From Anaerolineae bacterium (GTDB taxonomy: Bacteria; Chloroflexota; Anaerolineae; Caldilineales; Caldilineaceae): a DNA stretch of 64,000 nt. The position numbers were made by a program, and so were the translations under genes. The notes beneath the pieces were generated by a model that was given only the letters and a program-made list of their open reading frames with translations, ran no database searches and had not been told where the DNA came from. The DNA lies in assembly GCA_030432295.1 (NCBI GenBank), contig JAUIHI010000020.1:1-64000 (forward strand), read 5' to 3'. Shown here piece after piece: positions 7,492 to 16,250 of the stretch; the first letter of the stretch is position 1, and the number at the start of each line of letters is the position of its first letter.

Positions 7492-8523
7492 ATGAAAATC
7501 GCCATTCTTCACGGCCCCCGTGACCTCCGCATTGAAGAGCAGCCCCTGGACACCCACCACTTGCAGCCAGATGAAATCTGGGTGGAGACGCGCATTTCAG
7601 CGTTGAAAATCGGCACGGATCGGGGCAATTATGAAGGAGCCGAACGGGTTCCCGGCGCGCCCGACTATCCGCGCTGGGTGGGTGACAGCAATCTGGGCAT
7701 TGTGCGGGGTGTGGGCAGCGCGGTCACCCGCGTGCAGGTGGGCGACCGCATCATTACGCGTATGCCCCACCAGTCCGCCTATATTACCACCCAAGACGCC
7801 AGTATAGTCAAGGCCCCGCCCAATGTCAGCGACGAAGACGCGGTTTACGCCCATCTCTACGCGCTCAGCGCCCACTGCTATCACAAGGCCCATTTCAAAG
7901 CTAGTGAAACGGTGGCGGTGGTGGGGCTGGGCACACTGGGACTGGGCGCGGTAGCAGTCGGTCCCCTCTTTGGGGCGCGGGTGGTGGCGATTGGCAACGA
8001 CGCCTTTCGCATGGATTTGGCCAAACGGATGGGCGCCCACGCCACGCTGCTCTACAACGATCCAGACCTGCACGCAAAGCTGGCGGAGTTCACTGACGGC
8101 GCGGGCATCGATCTGGTGGTGCTGACCGCCAATCCCTGGCCCGCCTACCGCACGGCTGTGGAGATTGTGCGCCCCAATGGCCGGGTTTCGATTGTCAGCC
8201 TGCTGGGGCGGGGCGAGGCCGATCTGGACTTCAATCCGCTCTCTATGCAGAACTTCTACATCAAAGGCATCTCTCTCATCGCTGTCTCTGGTCCCGCGGG
8301 CTATCTCTATCCCAACGGCAGCGGCGATCCCCGCACCACACGGGATCAGTACACGGCGGATCGGACAGCCGCGCATATCCTTTCGCTGATGGCCGATGGG
8401 CGGCTGGAACCGAAACGGCTGATCACCCACCGTTTCCATTACAGCGAGATGGCGAAAGCCTACGAAATGGCCTATGCCCGGGACAAATCCATGTTGGGTG
8501 TCATTTTTAACTGGCAAGAATGA
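7492..8523 (+). CDS. zinc-independent MDR-family alcohol dehydrogenase
   Basis: A 343-residue medium-chain dehydrogenase/reductase. The N-terminal GroES-like domain contains VQVGDRIITR, and a Rossmann domain carries VGLGTLGLG near residue 142. The four-cysteine structural zinc cluster and the usual catalytic Cys/GHE motifs are absent, so zinc-dependent alcohol oxidation is unlikely. Related zinc-free members act on sugars or sugar derivatives. An AAAGGA site precedes the ATG. The downstream amidohydrolase starts 25 bases after the stop. The pair could oxidise a sugar to a lactone and then open it, but this is inferred from gene order only. Confidence 0.9.
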   Translation: MKIAILHGPRDLRIEEQPLDTHHLQPDEIWVETRISALKIGTDRGNYEGAERVPGAPDYPRWVGDSNLGIVRGVGSAVTRVQVGDRIITRMPHQSAYITTQDASIVKAPPNVSDEDAVYAHLYALSAHCYHKAHFKASETVAVVGLGTLGLGAVAVGPLFGARVVAIGNDAFRMDLAKRMGAHATLLYNDPDLHAKLAEFTDGAGIDLVVLTANPWPAYRTAVEIVRPNGRVSIVSLLGRGEADLDFNPLSMQNFYIKGISLIAVSGPAGYLYPNGSGDPRTTRDQYTADRTAAHILSLMADGRLEPKRLITHRFHYSEMAKAYEMAYARDKSMLGVIFNWQE

Positions 8524-8548
8524 ATGGTTATTTTGCAAAGGAGAAGCC

Positions 8549-9556
8549 GTGACAGCCTGGACACATACGGACGCTGACCGGGAATTTGTGGCCCGCCATA
8601 TCGAACCCTACTTGCCCGATCAGATATTCGACGCCCACGCCCATCTTTTTCGCCACAGCCACTATCCCGCGGGCAGCCTGCCGGAGCATCTGAAGGGCAC
8701 GCCCCCTGAGATTGGCCTGGCGGTCTATCGCCAGCAGATGGAATGGCTGCACCCCAACGGGCGCACAGTGGGCGGTCTCTTTTTTGGCCTGGCCTTTCAA
8801 GGCGACCGCACAGGTAACGACGACTTTGTGGCAGCGGAGGTCGCAGCGGGGCAGGCAGACGGCTTCAACGCGCTGGGGCAGATGCTGATTGCCCCGGAAA
8901 TGGAGGCGGAATCTGTGCGCGAGACCGTTCGTCGCCAGGGTTTTGTCGGTCTCAAACCCTATCACCTAATGACGCAGACCACAGGGCCGACTTTTCTGGC
9001 TCCCATCGAAGAGTATCTGAGCGAGGCGCACGTGCGGATTGCCCACGAAGAGGGGTTGTCCATCACCCTGCATATGGTTCTCGACCGGGCCATAGCCGAC
9101 CCGCGCAACCAGGCTACCATTCGCCGCTACTGCGAAACCTATCCCAATATGCGGATGATCCTGGCCCACGCCGCCCGGGGTTTCAACCCCTGGCATACCA
9201 TCGAAGGCATCGGCAGCCTGGCTGGGTTGAAGAATGTCTGGTGCGACACATCCGCGGTGACGGAGGCGGGCGCATTTGAAGCAATCGTCGAGACACTGGG
9301 CCACGACCGCCTGCTCTATGGCACAGACTTCTACGTCAGCCAGATGCGCGGGCGCTGCATCGCCATCGGCGACTCCTTCCATTGGCTCTACGCCGAAGAG
9401 ATGGGGCTGGCCGAAAAGCACACGACACTGAAGCCGGTCCTCATCGGGCTGGAGTCCCTGCGTAGCCTCTTCCTGGCCATCCATCGGCTCAAGCTCAACG
9501 ACCGCCAGATTGAGGATATCTTCTATTACAACGCGGCCCGGCTCTTTTCGTTCTAA
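8549..9556 (+). CDS. amidohydrolase family protein (TIM-barrel metal hydrolase)
   Basis: A 335-residue protein of the amidohydrolase-2 type. The metal-site pattern comprises HxH in IFDAHAHLF, a His in ITLHMVLD, a His in MILAHAARG and an Asp in LLYGTDFYV. The family includes lactonases of sugar acids, decarboxylases and deaminases. The frame is open from an ATG at 8474 inside the preceding gene, but GTG at 8549 has an AAAGGAG site six bases upstream and avoids a 50-base overlap. The neighbouring aldolase, dehydrogenases and aminotransferase suggest a sugar-lactone or related ring-opening reaction. The exact substrate cannot be read. Confidence 0.85.
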   Translation: MTAWTHTDADREFVARHIEPYLPDQIFDAHAHLFRHSHYPAGSLPEHLKGTPPEIGLAVYRQQMEWLHPNGRTVGGLFFGLAFQGDRTGNDDFVAAEVAAGQADGFNALGQMLIAPEMEAESVRETVRRQGFVGLKPYHLMTQTTGPTFLAPIEEYLSEAHVRIAHEEGLSITLHMVLDRAIADPRNQATIRRYCETYPNMRMILAHAARGFNPWHTIEGIGSLAGLKNVWCDTSAVTEAGAFEAIVETLGHDRLLYGTDFYVSQMRGRCIAIGDSFHWLYAEEMGLAEKHTTLKPVLIGLESLRSLFLAIHRLKLNDRQIEDIFYYNAARLFSF

Positions 9557-9576
9557 ATCATTGTCTATTGAGCAAG

Positions 9577-9663
9577 AAATTCACCTCTGAGCCACAGAGG
9601 AAATTGAGAAAGGGAGTCTTCTCAGTGCTCTCAGTGCTCTCAGTGACTCAGTGGTTTTCTTTT
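9577..9663. repeat. intergenic repeat with four ctcagtg heptamers
   Basis: Four ctcagtg units occur between 9621 and 9653, and the flanks (cctctgagccacagagg and actcagtggttttct) are of the same simple-word type. Nothing coding is seen. It separates the amidohydrolase and aminotransferase genes. Confidence 0.6.
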
Positions 9664-9698
9664 TGGTTCCGGCTTGTCCGGGTTAGGGAGTAGACAAA

Positions 9699-11036
9699 AT
9701 GTCCCAATTTCCAGATGTCTCCCGTTCTCTCGAACTCTACCAGCGCGCCGGCGAACTGATCCCCGGCTGGACCCAACTGATCAGCCGCCGTGCCGATCAG
9801 TTTGCCAATGGGGTCAGCCCGATCTATGCGCAAAGCGCCAAAGGCTCCCGCTTTATCGATGTGGACGAAAACGAGTATATCGATTGGGTCAATGCAGTCG
9901 GGGCCATTATTCTGGGCCACGCCGACGAGGTGGTGGACAACGCAGTCAAAGAGCAGATCGACCGGGGCAGTCTCTACACCCTCAACAGCCCTCTCGAATT
10001 GGAGTTGGCCGAAGAACTGTGCAATACACTGCCCAGCGCCCAAATGGTGCGCTACACAAAGGGCGGCGGCGAAGCCTGCTCCGTGGCGGCCCGCATTGCA
10101 CGGGGCACCACTGGCCGGGACAAAATTTTGATCTGTGGCTACCACGGCTGGCACGATTGGTATCAGGCCGCCAATTACGGGGTTGACCCGGAGAGCGGCG
10201 AATACCCTTTCGCCGGGATCGAACCCATCGGCGTGCCCCGCGCTCTGGCCGGTTCGGTCATCCCCTTCACCTACGGCAATCTGGAGATGTTGGAGGCGCT
10301 GCTGGTGGAACACGCGGGGGATGTGGCCGCAATTATGATGGAACCGGCCCGCAGCGAATTGCCACCGGCTGGCTATCTGGAAGGGGTGCAAGCCCTGGCC
10401 CAGGAGCACGAAGCCATTCTGATCTTCGACGAAGTTTCCTGCGGCTGGCGGCAGGCGATTGGGGGTATCCAGAGTATCGTCGGCGTCACCCCGGATATGA
10501 CAGTCGTCGCCAAAGCCATGTCCAACGGCTACCCGATGGGTGCGGTGGTCGGCTCACGTGCGGTTATGGAACCCGCCGCGCGTATGTTTATCTCCAGTTC
10601 CTATTGGAGTGACAACATCGGTCTGGTGGCCTCGCTGACAACCATCCGTGAACTCAAGCGGCGGGATTCCGAAAGCCGCCTGCGCGAGATCGGCGAAAAT
10701 TTGCGGGCCGGGATCAACCGGGCGATGGCCGCGTCGGGACTGTCCGGCAAATGCGCTGGCCTGTCTGCCAATCCGTACGTTGCCCTCGACCTGCCCGCGG
10801 GGGTGGACAGCCGCAAAGTTTCCACTCTCTTTATCCAGGAGATGGCCCGGCGCGGGGTTCACACGTATATGAGCTTCAAAGCGACGCTGGCCCACACCGA
10901 CGCCGACATCGCCCACACCGAGGCCGCTGCCAGGGAAGCGTTCCAAATCATCAGGACGGGTCTCGAACAGGACAAACTCGACGACCTGCTGGTGGCCGAT
11001 GTCAAAAAAGAACCCTTCCGCCGTCAGGTGCGATAA
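9699..11036 (+). CDS. class III PLP aminotransferase (glutamate-1-semialdehyde aminomutase-like)
   Basis: A 445-residue fold-type I PLP enzyme. The motif IFDEVSCGWR supplies the PLP-contacting Asp. K272 in TVVAKAMSNGYPMGA is the Schiff-base lysine, and CGYHGWHDWYQ is typical of the aminomutase-like branch. The biosynthetic enzyme HemL is unlikely here because no haem genes are nearby. Homologues in catabolic clusters transaminate amino sugars or amino acids. It is followed 53 bases later by a FAD-dependent amine oxidase gene, so the pair probably processes an aminated substrate. A purine-rich agggagtag site lies just before the ATG. Confidence 0.92.
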   Translation: MSQFPDVSRSLELYQRAGELIPGWTQLISRRADQFANGVSPIYAQSAKGSRFIDVDENEYIDWVNAVGAIILGHADEVVDNAVKEQIDRGSLYTLNSPLELELAEELCNTLPSAQMVRYTKGGGEACSVAARIARGTTGRDKILICGYHGWHDWYQAANYGVDPESGEYPFAGIEPIGVPRALAGSVIPFTYGNLEMLEALLVEHAGDVAAIMMEPARSELPPAGYLEGVQALAQEHEAILIFDEVSCGWRQAIGGIQSIVGVTPDMTVVAKAMSNGYPMGAVVGSRAVMEPAARMFISSSYWSDNIGLVASLTTIRELKRRDSESRLREIGENLRAGINRAMAASGLSGKCAGLSANPYVALDLPAGVDSRKVSTLFIQEMARRGVHTYMSFKATLAHTDADIAHTEAAAREAFQIIRTGLEQDKLDDLLVADVKKEPFRRQVR

Positions 11037-11089
11037 GAGACCCATCAGGACTGCGTCCCAACCGATATTCAGCGTGGGGAGAATTGTAG

Positions 11090-12298
11090 ATGGCCTCGTC
11101 AACAGCAATTATCATCGGCGGCGGTGTGATCGGGCTGAGTACCGCCTATCAACTGGCGCGCAAACGTTTTGGCAAAGTTGTTCTGCTCGAAAAAGGCCCG
11201 GTCGGTGATGGCGCCAGTTCCCGCGCTGGCGGCATCATCACCGGGCTGCTGTGGAGTGAGATGGGCGTACTGGCGCGCAAGCTCAGTCTGACCCTCTACC
11301 GGGAGCTCTCCGAGGATCTGCCCGGCTACCGCTTTGCCGATGTGGGCTGTCTCAATCTCTTTGACCCGCCCGCCTGGCCCGAACGTCAGCATCTTCTCCC
11401 CCTCTACGATCGGCTGGGCGCGCCCTACGAAGTGCTGGACGTGGCCGAAATGCGCTACCGCTGGCCGGAGTTGACCCCGGCAGAGACGGACATCGGGCTG
11501 CTGGACCCGCTGGGCGGCTACAGCGAACCGGAAGAGTATCTGCCAGCCCTGGCCCAACGCTGCCGTGAACTGGGCGTGGAGATTCGTGAAGGAGTGCAGG
11601 TCACCGGTTTTGTGCAGCACAACGGGCGCGTCACGGGTGTTGCCACCGCCGAGGGAATTGTGGAAGGCGACGCCGTCATCTGTACTGTCCACACCTGGAC
11701 CCAGCACCTGTTGACCCAACTGGGCTGGCCGCCTCCCTTCAAAGCCTTCGTCCACCAGCGCTACGTCTCCACCCCACTCTCATCCGATGCCTCCGCCGTC
11801 ATCCACCTGCCTGCTATCAACGCCAACCCCTACAACGGCTATATTCGTCCGGCCCGGGGCCACCGGCTGTTGGCTGGGGGCGAAACGGGCTGGCGGGAGG
11901 AGTTCTGCACACCCTCGCCCGCCTTCCACCTGTCCGCGCTGACTGTGCCGTCTACGGTCCAGGAGAAACTGGCTGCCGATCTGACGCCACTGGTCCCGGC
12001 TCTGGGGCGCACCCGCTGGGAAAGCGAGAAGGTCGGGCTGATCGCCTTTGCCCTGGACGGTGAGCCGTTGCTGGGGCCACTGGCCCAATTGCCCGGTCTG
12101 TATGTGGGCTGCGCTTTTCACTCCGGCGGCTTTGCCTACAACCCGGCCGCGGGCCTGCTGCTGGCCGAATTTGTGGCCGATGGACGCACACAGATCGATG
12201 TCAGTGCCTTTGCCCCGGAACGCTTTGCCCCTGGCGAGGTGGCTGATTATCTGGCCGCAACGGTCGTTCAGGACGGGGCCGTGCGGCGGCGACATTAA
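11090..12298 (+). CDS. FAD-dependent oxidoreductase (DAO family, amine/amino-acid oxidase-like)
   Basis: A 402-residue DAO-fold flavoprotein. It opens with the dinucleotide-binding motif GGGVIGLSTAYQLARKR and a following acidic residue in VVLLEKG. The C-terminal GLYVGCAFHSGGFAYNPAAG loop contacts FAD in the family. Members oxidise secondary amines or D-amino acids such as glycine and sarcosine to imines. A GGGGAG site precedes the ATG at 11090. Its place between the class III aminotransferase and an Asp-box propeller gene suggests removal of nitrogen from an amino sugar or amino acid conjugate. The substrate is unknown. Confidence 0.9.
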   Translation: MASSTAIIIGGGVIGLSTAYQLARKRFGKVVLLEKGPVGDGASSRAGGIITGLLWSEMGVLARKLSLTLYRELSEDLPGYRFADVGCLNLFDPPAWPERQHLLPLYDRLGAPYEVLDVAEMRYRWPELTPAETDIGLLDPLGGYSEPEEYLPALAQRCRELGVEIREGVQVTGFVQHNGRVTGVATAEGIVEGDAVICTVHTWTQHLLTQLGWPPPFKAFVHQRYVSTPLSSDASAVIHLPAINANPYNGYIRPARGHRLLAGGETGWREEFCTPSPAFHLSALTVPSTVQEKLAADLTPLVPALGRTRWESEKVGLIAFALDGEPLLGPLAQLPGLYVGCAFHSGGFAYNPAAGLLLAEFVADGRTQIDVSAFAPERFAPGEVADYLAATVVQDGAVRRRH

Positions 12299-12315
12299 CC
12301 CAAAAGGAACTCTCT

Positions 12316-13431
12316 ATGCAGATGATAGCGTCTGGAATCCTGGCCCAGGGCGAACGGGGGACGGCACGGGCCATCCTGACCTTTGGGCAGGTCGTCGCCC
12401 TCCACCGCGGCGGTCTGCTGGCGACCTGCCGCGCTGGTTCGAGCAAGGATTGCGCGGATGAGTTGATTGAGTTCTACCGTTCGGTGGATGGCGGTCACAC
12501 GTGGAGCGGCCCGGTTCGGCCCTTTACGCCACCCAAACTGAACGGCAAGACCGGCAGCCTGAAAATATGCTATCTGACCGAATTGACCCCAGGCCATCTG
12601 CTTGCGGCCAGTATGTGGATCGACCGGACGACCTATCCGGGCCAGCCCCTCTTCAACGCCGAAACCGAAGGCTGCCTGCCTATGGAAATCCTCCTGGCCG
12701 AGTCCAGGGACGACGGCCACGCCTGGAGCGAATGGCGTCACGTCCCCATGCCCGCGGAGATTGGCCCCGCCAGCCTGACCAATCCGATTCTCAAGTTGGG
12801 GGATGGCGCGTTGGCTATGAGCATCGAGACGAATAAGCACTACGAGGATTCCGGTCGCTGGTATCAGAAGGCCGTCTACTTCCACTCAACGGATGAGGGC
12901 CAGCGTTGGAGTGAGCCGGTTGTGGCGGGTCAGGACCCGTCAGGACGCATTTTCAACTGGGATATGCGGGCCTGTGTGGCCCCGGATGGGCGCATCGCCA
13001 CTTTTGCCTGGACCTATGACACCCAGACCACCAGCTACCTCAACATTCAGCGCCGCATCAGCACAGATGGCGGCCACAGTTGGTCAGCGCCGGAAGATTT
13101 GGGCATCACCGACCAGGCGGGGCCACCGGCTGTGCTGGCCGATGGGCGCTTCGTCCTGGCATGGGTAGATCGTTTTGTCAGCCATTCGATCCGTGCCCGG
13201 GTCGCGGCCGGGGTGAACGCCCCCTTTGACCCGGCCAGTGAGGTTGTGGTCTATACCCACGGCGCTGAAGCCAAGCGAGACGAAAAGACCGGCGATCTCC
13301 TGGCCGAGATGGGCGCGTGGTCCTTTGGCCTGCCCTCCGCCACCGCCCTGCCCGACGGGGATGTGCTGGTGGTTTATTACGCAGGTGACGACGGGGCAAT
13401 GGATATTCGCTGGGCGCGGCTGCGTCCTTAA
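12316..13431 (+). CDS. sialidase-like six-bladed propeller protein with Asp boxes
   Basis: A 371-residue protein with at least four Asp boxes (SVDGGHTWS, SRDDGHAWS, STDEGQRWS, STDGGHSWS), diagnostic of the sialidase/BNR propeller fold. There is no signal peptide or membrane segment, so it is predicted to be cytoplasmic. The arginine triad of true sialidases cannot be verified by eye, and such proteins in catabolic clusters are often of unknown activity. AAAGGA precedes the ATG at 12316, 17 bases after the FAD oxidase gene, which indicates cotranscription. Two further propellers of the same kind occur at 17477-18649 and 26483-27469. Confidence 0.88.
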   Translation: MQMIASGILAQGERGTARAILTFGQVVALHRGGLLATCRAGSSKDCADELIEFYRSVDGGHTWSGPVRPFTPPKLNGKTGSLKICYLTELTPGHLLAASMWIDRTTYPGQPLFNAETEGCLPMEILLAESRDDGHAWSEWRHVPMPAEIGPASLTNPILKLGDGALAMSIETNKHYEDSGRWYQKAVYFHSTDEGQRWSEPVVAGQDPSGRIFNWDMRACVAPDGRIATFAWTYDTQTTSYLNIQRRISTDGGHSWSAPEDLGITDQAGPPAVLADGRFVLAWVDRFVSHSIRARVAAGVNAPFDPASEVVVYTHGAEAKRDEKTGDLLAEMGAWSFGLPSATALPDGDVLVVYYAGDDGAMDIRWARLRP

Positions 13432-13437
13432 AAAATA

Positions 13438-13507
13438 GAACACTGATGACACGGAAGGGCCGGATTCACACGGATTTAATCTGTGTGTCTCTGCGTAAAT
13501 CTGCGGC
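13438..13507. repeat. dispersed ctgcgt/gctgat intergenic repeat, copy 2
   Basis: Words such as aacactgatgacacgg, cacacggatttaatctg and ctgcgtaaatctgcgg match the repeat family at 4369, 61374 and 63127. It fills most of the gap between the propeller gene and the ferritin-like gene. Confidence 0.65.
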
Positions 13508-13554
13508 CCTGTATTCATTGTTCATTGTGCCCAATTTGGGCGTGGAGAGACTCT

Positions 13555-14751
13555 ATGCAAACGATACTTCCCAAAGAGCAGATCGACTTTGAAACCAACA
13601 AGCGGTTGCTCAATCGCTACCGTTTTATTGAATACGAGAGCTTGCGCATTCTGGCTGGTTGGCTGCCTGCCACGGCCAATATGGAGTTGAAGCTGGCTAT
13701 GGGACGACTGCTCTGGGAAGATGCCCAGCACGTGCAGCATCTCTACCAGCGCCTGCGCGAAGTGCAGACGCCTGCCTTCCGCCCACCGGATGACCCGGCG
13801 CTGGAACATCTGATGGCCCAGGCGCTCAATGCGCCCAACGAGTGGGACCTGCTGGCTGGTCTCTTTCGGGTGATCAAACCGGCCCTGGTGGACGCTTACC
13901 GTTGGCACAGCGGGCAGACCTTTGCCAACCCGGATGCGCCGACCCTCTACGCCTTCAAGCACATTCTGGTCGATGAGGAAGAGCAGCTACGCTGGGCGCA
14001 GGCTGTCTTGGCGGATCACCCGGTGGGGGAATGGGAGAAAACCGTCGCCGAACTCCTGGCCGCTGCCGGTGGTGTTACCGGCCAAGCAGCACGGCCAACG
14101 CGCCCAGCGTCAGACGCAGTGGGCAAGCCATTTGTCCCGCCCCGTCAGGCCGCGCGCGACACCCGCTTCAGTCTGGTAAACCGCAAAGCCGGCCAGGTGC
14201 TCACCGACCCGGATATATTTACCCGACGGCAGTTGGAGTTCGAAAACTATAGCCAGGAGATGCTGGCCGCCGAAACCGTAGCGCTGGTCATCTGGCTTTC
14301 GCCGGAGATGCCCTGGGAGTTCACCTATGACAGCGCCCGCCACTGCTATGACGAGACCCGCCATTGCAAGCTGGGCATTGAGTGGATGGCCCAGCACGGC
14401 ATCGACTACACCCGCGTGCCTCAGAATACCCGCATCTATGAATGGCGCAGCCAATACGACGCGCTGACCCAATATACGCTGCTGACAATGGGCAACGAAG
14501 TTCACGCCTTCCCCTACCGGCACGAGAGCATCAAAGCCTATAGCCAACTGGACGACAAACTCTCGATTCAGTACATTACGTACGATATGGCCGACGAGCG
14601 TACCCACGTCATCTATGGCAAACGGTGGATTCCCGAACTGATGGCGCGCCAGGGGATCGACAAGCCAGCCGAGCAGTTTATCGAAGAGACAGTCGCCCTG
14701 TGGGAAAAGGAGTATCGTTCGGGCCTGTTGCCCCTGCACGAGCACTTATAG
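13555..14751 (+). CDS. ferritin-like di-iron protein, possibly duplicated fold
   Basis: A 398-residue protein. The C-terminal half shows the complete four-helix di-iron pattern: E240 in ETVALV, E267-x2-H270 (DETRH), E315 (GNEVHAF) and E348-x2-H351 (ADERTH). The N-terminal half repeats a degenerate version (E28, E44, D56-x2-H59, DEEEQLRW near 140), so the protein may be an ancient tandem duplication with one intact centre. It recalls the DUF455-like branch of the ferritin superfamily, but the exact family is not certain. The frame is open from 13483; the ATG at 13555 was chosen because a ggagag site precedes it and the upstream part is repeat sequence. It closes the aminotransferase/oxidase run and could catalyse an oxygen-dependent step. 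Confidence 0.75.
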   Translation: MQTILPKEQIDFETNKRLLNRYRFIEYESLRILAGWLPATANMELKLAMGRLLWEDAQHVQHLYQRLREVQTPAFRPPDDPALEHLMAQALNAPNEWDLLAGLFRVIKPALVDAYRWHSGQTFANPDAPTLYAFKHILVDEEEQLRWAQAVLADHPVGEWEKTVAELLAAAGGVTGQAARPTRPASDAVGKPFVPPRQAARDTRFSLVNRKAGQVLTDPDIFTRRQLEFENYSQEMLAAETVALVIWLSPEMPWEFTYDSARHCYDETRHCKLGIEWMAQHGIDYTRVPQNTRIYEWRSQYDALTQYTLLTMGNEVHAFPYRHESIKAYSQLDDKLSIQYITYDMADERTHVIYGKRWIPELMARQGIDKPAEQFIEETVALWEKEYRSGLLPLHEHL

Positions 14752-14946
14752 ACGGGGCAGCCACTCGGCAAAGCGTTCCTGCATCACCCGTTTGCACGCC
14801 TGGTATTGCTCTTCGCTAAAGCCCTGATAGGGGGAGAGCAGACCCAGGGGCATCTCTTCCAGGCCACCCAGCCGCACCAGAAGTTTGTCGTAGGCCCCGT
14901 CGATGCGCCCCTCGGCCAGAAGCGGTCCCAGCGCGCCGTGCAGCAT
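14746..14946 (-). pseudogene. C-terminal remnant of a DapA-family (dihydrodipicolinate synthase-like) gene
   Basis: The frame encodes 66 residues (MLHGALGPLLAEGRIDGAYD...LLSPYQGFSEEQYQACKR...EWLPRL). They look like the last quarter of a DapA-family aldolase/dehydratase; the KLLVRLGG and YxGFSEEQYxxCK patterns are characteristic. A stop codon lies in frame just upstream, and the TIM-barrel with its Schiff-base lysine is missing. The cut point coincides with an inverted repeat (14948-14962 with 15011-15025). It overlaps the 3' end of the ferritin-like gene convergently by 6 bases. It is most likely non-functional. Confidence 0.7.
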
Positions 14947-14947
14947 A

Positions 14948-15025
14948 AAGCCCCCGGCACTTCACGTCCAACAACGACGAAAAGTTGGCTTTCCCCACGT
15001 TTGAATCAAAAGTGCCGGGGGCTTG
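14948..15025. repeat. inverted repeat with 15-bp arms
   Basis: Arms 14948-14962 (aagcccccggcactt) and 15011-15025 are perfectly complementary and enclose 48 bases. It lies 12 bases downstream of the DegT aminotransferase stop on the minus strand and at the breakpoint of the DapA remnant. It may act as a factor-dependent terminator or be the footprint of a small mobile repeat. Confidence 0.7.
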
Positions 15026-15037
15026 GGTTGGCTGTGA

Positions 15038-16225
15038 TCACCCAAAGTAGGCGATAGTCCTGGCCAGTGCTTCCGCTTTTTGCTCAGCTACAGCCGGGTC
15101 GAAGTAGTTGGTTTTGAATTGGAGCAGGCGGGGTTGCACAGCCTCGGCAACCGGACAAAGTCCCCGATCAAAATTCTGCGTCTGCTCCGGGTGAAAGGAT
15201 GCGCGGCGAAAGGCTGGTTCCAGGTGGTTGAGTTGCCAGGCCGCGTAGATGCCGTCGCCGCCCATCTCCTTATATTTGTTGCGAAAATCATACCAGGAAA
15301 AGTCCACCTCCGGTGCGATGTGAGCCACATACGTCCAATAGGAGTGGATATAGCCGTCGGGGGTGGCCTGGGGCGTCAGCCACCCACAGCCGGCGACTGC
15401 CTGGGCATAGAGTTGGGCCGCGGCAATGCGCAGGTCTACCAATTCTTGCAGTCGTTCCAGTTGGGCCAGGGCCACTGCCGCGCACAATTCGGGCATCCGA
15501 TAGTTGAAGCCAATCGAAGCGTGGCGTTCGTACAGCGGGTCTTGAATCGTCTCGCGGGTGATTTTGCCTTTGCCCGCGGCCGCGCCCACCGCGGCGTAGC
15601 CCAGACTGTTGAAGCGGCGGATGCGCTCAGCCAATTCTTCGTCGTTGGTAGTGATCATCCCCCCTTCGCCGCTGGTCATGTGTTTGGTGCTTTGAAAGCT
15701 GAAGCTGGAGGCATGGCCGATGCTGCCGACGATGCGCCCTTTGTAATAGCCCAGAAAACACTCCGCGTCATCCTCCAGAACAAAAAGATTGTGGCGGGCG
15801 GCCAGCTCCATAATCGCATCCATATCGGGCGACAGGCCATAGATGGAGACGGGGATGATGGCTTTGGTGCGCGGGGTAATACAGGCGGCAATCGACCGGG
15901 GATCGATCGTCCAGGTGTGGGGATCGATGTCGGCGAAGACGGGAATGGCGTTGGCGTGCAGGGCGGCAAAGGCGGTCGAGGCCATCGTCAGCGGTGGGAC
16001 AATCACCTCATCCCCAGGACCAACCCCAGCCGCGGCCAGGGCTGCGTGCATTGTGGCTGTGCCGTTGACAAAGGCGATGGCAAAACGGGAGTCAAAAGTC
16101 TCGGCGAAAAGCTGCTCCAATGGTTTGGTCATCAGACCGCCCGCCGAACTGCGGAACTGCGAGTCCAGCACCTGCTGCACGTAGGCCCGTTCCCGTTCGC
16201 CGATACGTTGAATAGTCTGATTCAT
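15038..16225 (-). CDS. DegT/DnrJ/EryC1/StrS family PLP aminotransferase
   Basis: A 395-residue fold-type I PLP enzyme. Family landmarks are FVNGTATMHAALAAAGVGPGDEVIVP, the PLP Asp in LEDDAECFLG and the Schiff-base lysine K181 in SFQSTKHMTSGEGG. Known members aminate keto-sugars or, in a catabolic direction, deaminate amino-sugars and aminocyclitols. The ATG at 16225 (MNQTIQ) is chosen because AAAGGAAA lies seven bases upstream. A longer start at 16261 would overlap the preceding gene. It is last in a minus-strand run with a flavin-type oxidase, an SDR, a propeller and an MDR dehydrogenase. Confidence 0.92.
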   Translation of the reverse strand: MNQTIQRIGERERAYVQQVLDSQFRSSAGGLMTKPLEQLFAETFDSRFAIAFVNGTATMHAALAAAGVGPGDEVIVPPLTMASTAFAALHANAIPVFADIDPHTWTIDPRSIAACITPRTKAIIPVSIYGLSPDMDAIMELAARHNLFVLEDDAECFLGYYKGRIVGSIGHASSFSFQSTKHMTSGEGGMITTNDEELAERIRRFNSLGYAAVGAAAGKGKITRETIQDPLYERHASIGFNYRMPELCAAVALAQLERLQELVDLRIAAAQLYAQAVAGCGWLTPQATPDGYIHSYWTYVAHIAPEVDFSWYDFRNKYKEMGGDGIYAAWQLNHLEPAFRRASFHPEQTQNFDRGLCPVAEAVQPRLLQFKTNYFDPAVAEQKAEALARTIAYFG

Positions 16226-16250
16226 CGGGGTTTCCTTTGGAAAGCGGAGG

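Noticed and set aside
8474-8548. Upstream ATG for the amidohydrolase
   Set aside because: It would overlap the MDR gene by 50 bases and has no ribosome site; GTG at 8549 has AAAGGAG.
9699-11036. Annotation of the class III aminotransferase as HemL (glutamate-1-semialdehyde aminomutase)
   Set aside because: The neighbours are catabolic and no tetrapyrrole gene is present; the family is shared with amino-sugar and amino-acid transaminases.
12316-13431. Calling the propellers true secreted sialidases
   Set aside because: There is no signal peptide in any of the three, the arginine triad could not be verified by eye, and no intact sialic acid lyase or kinase is seen.
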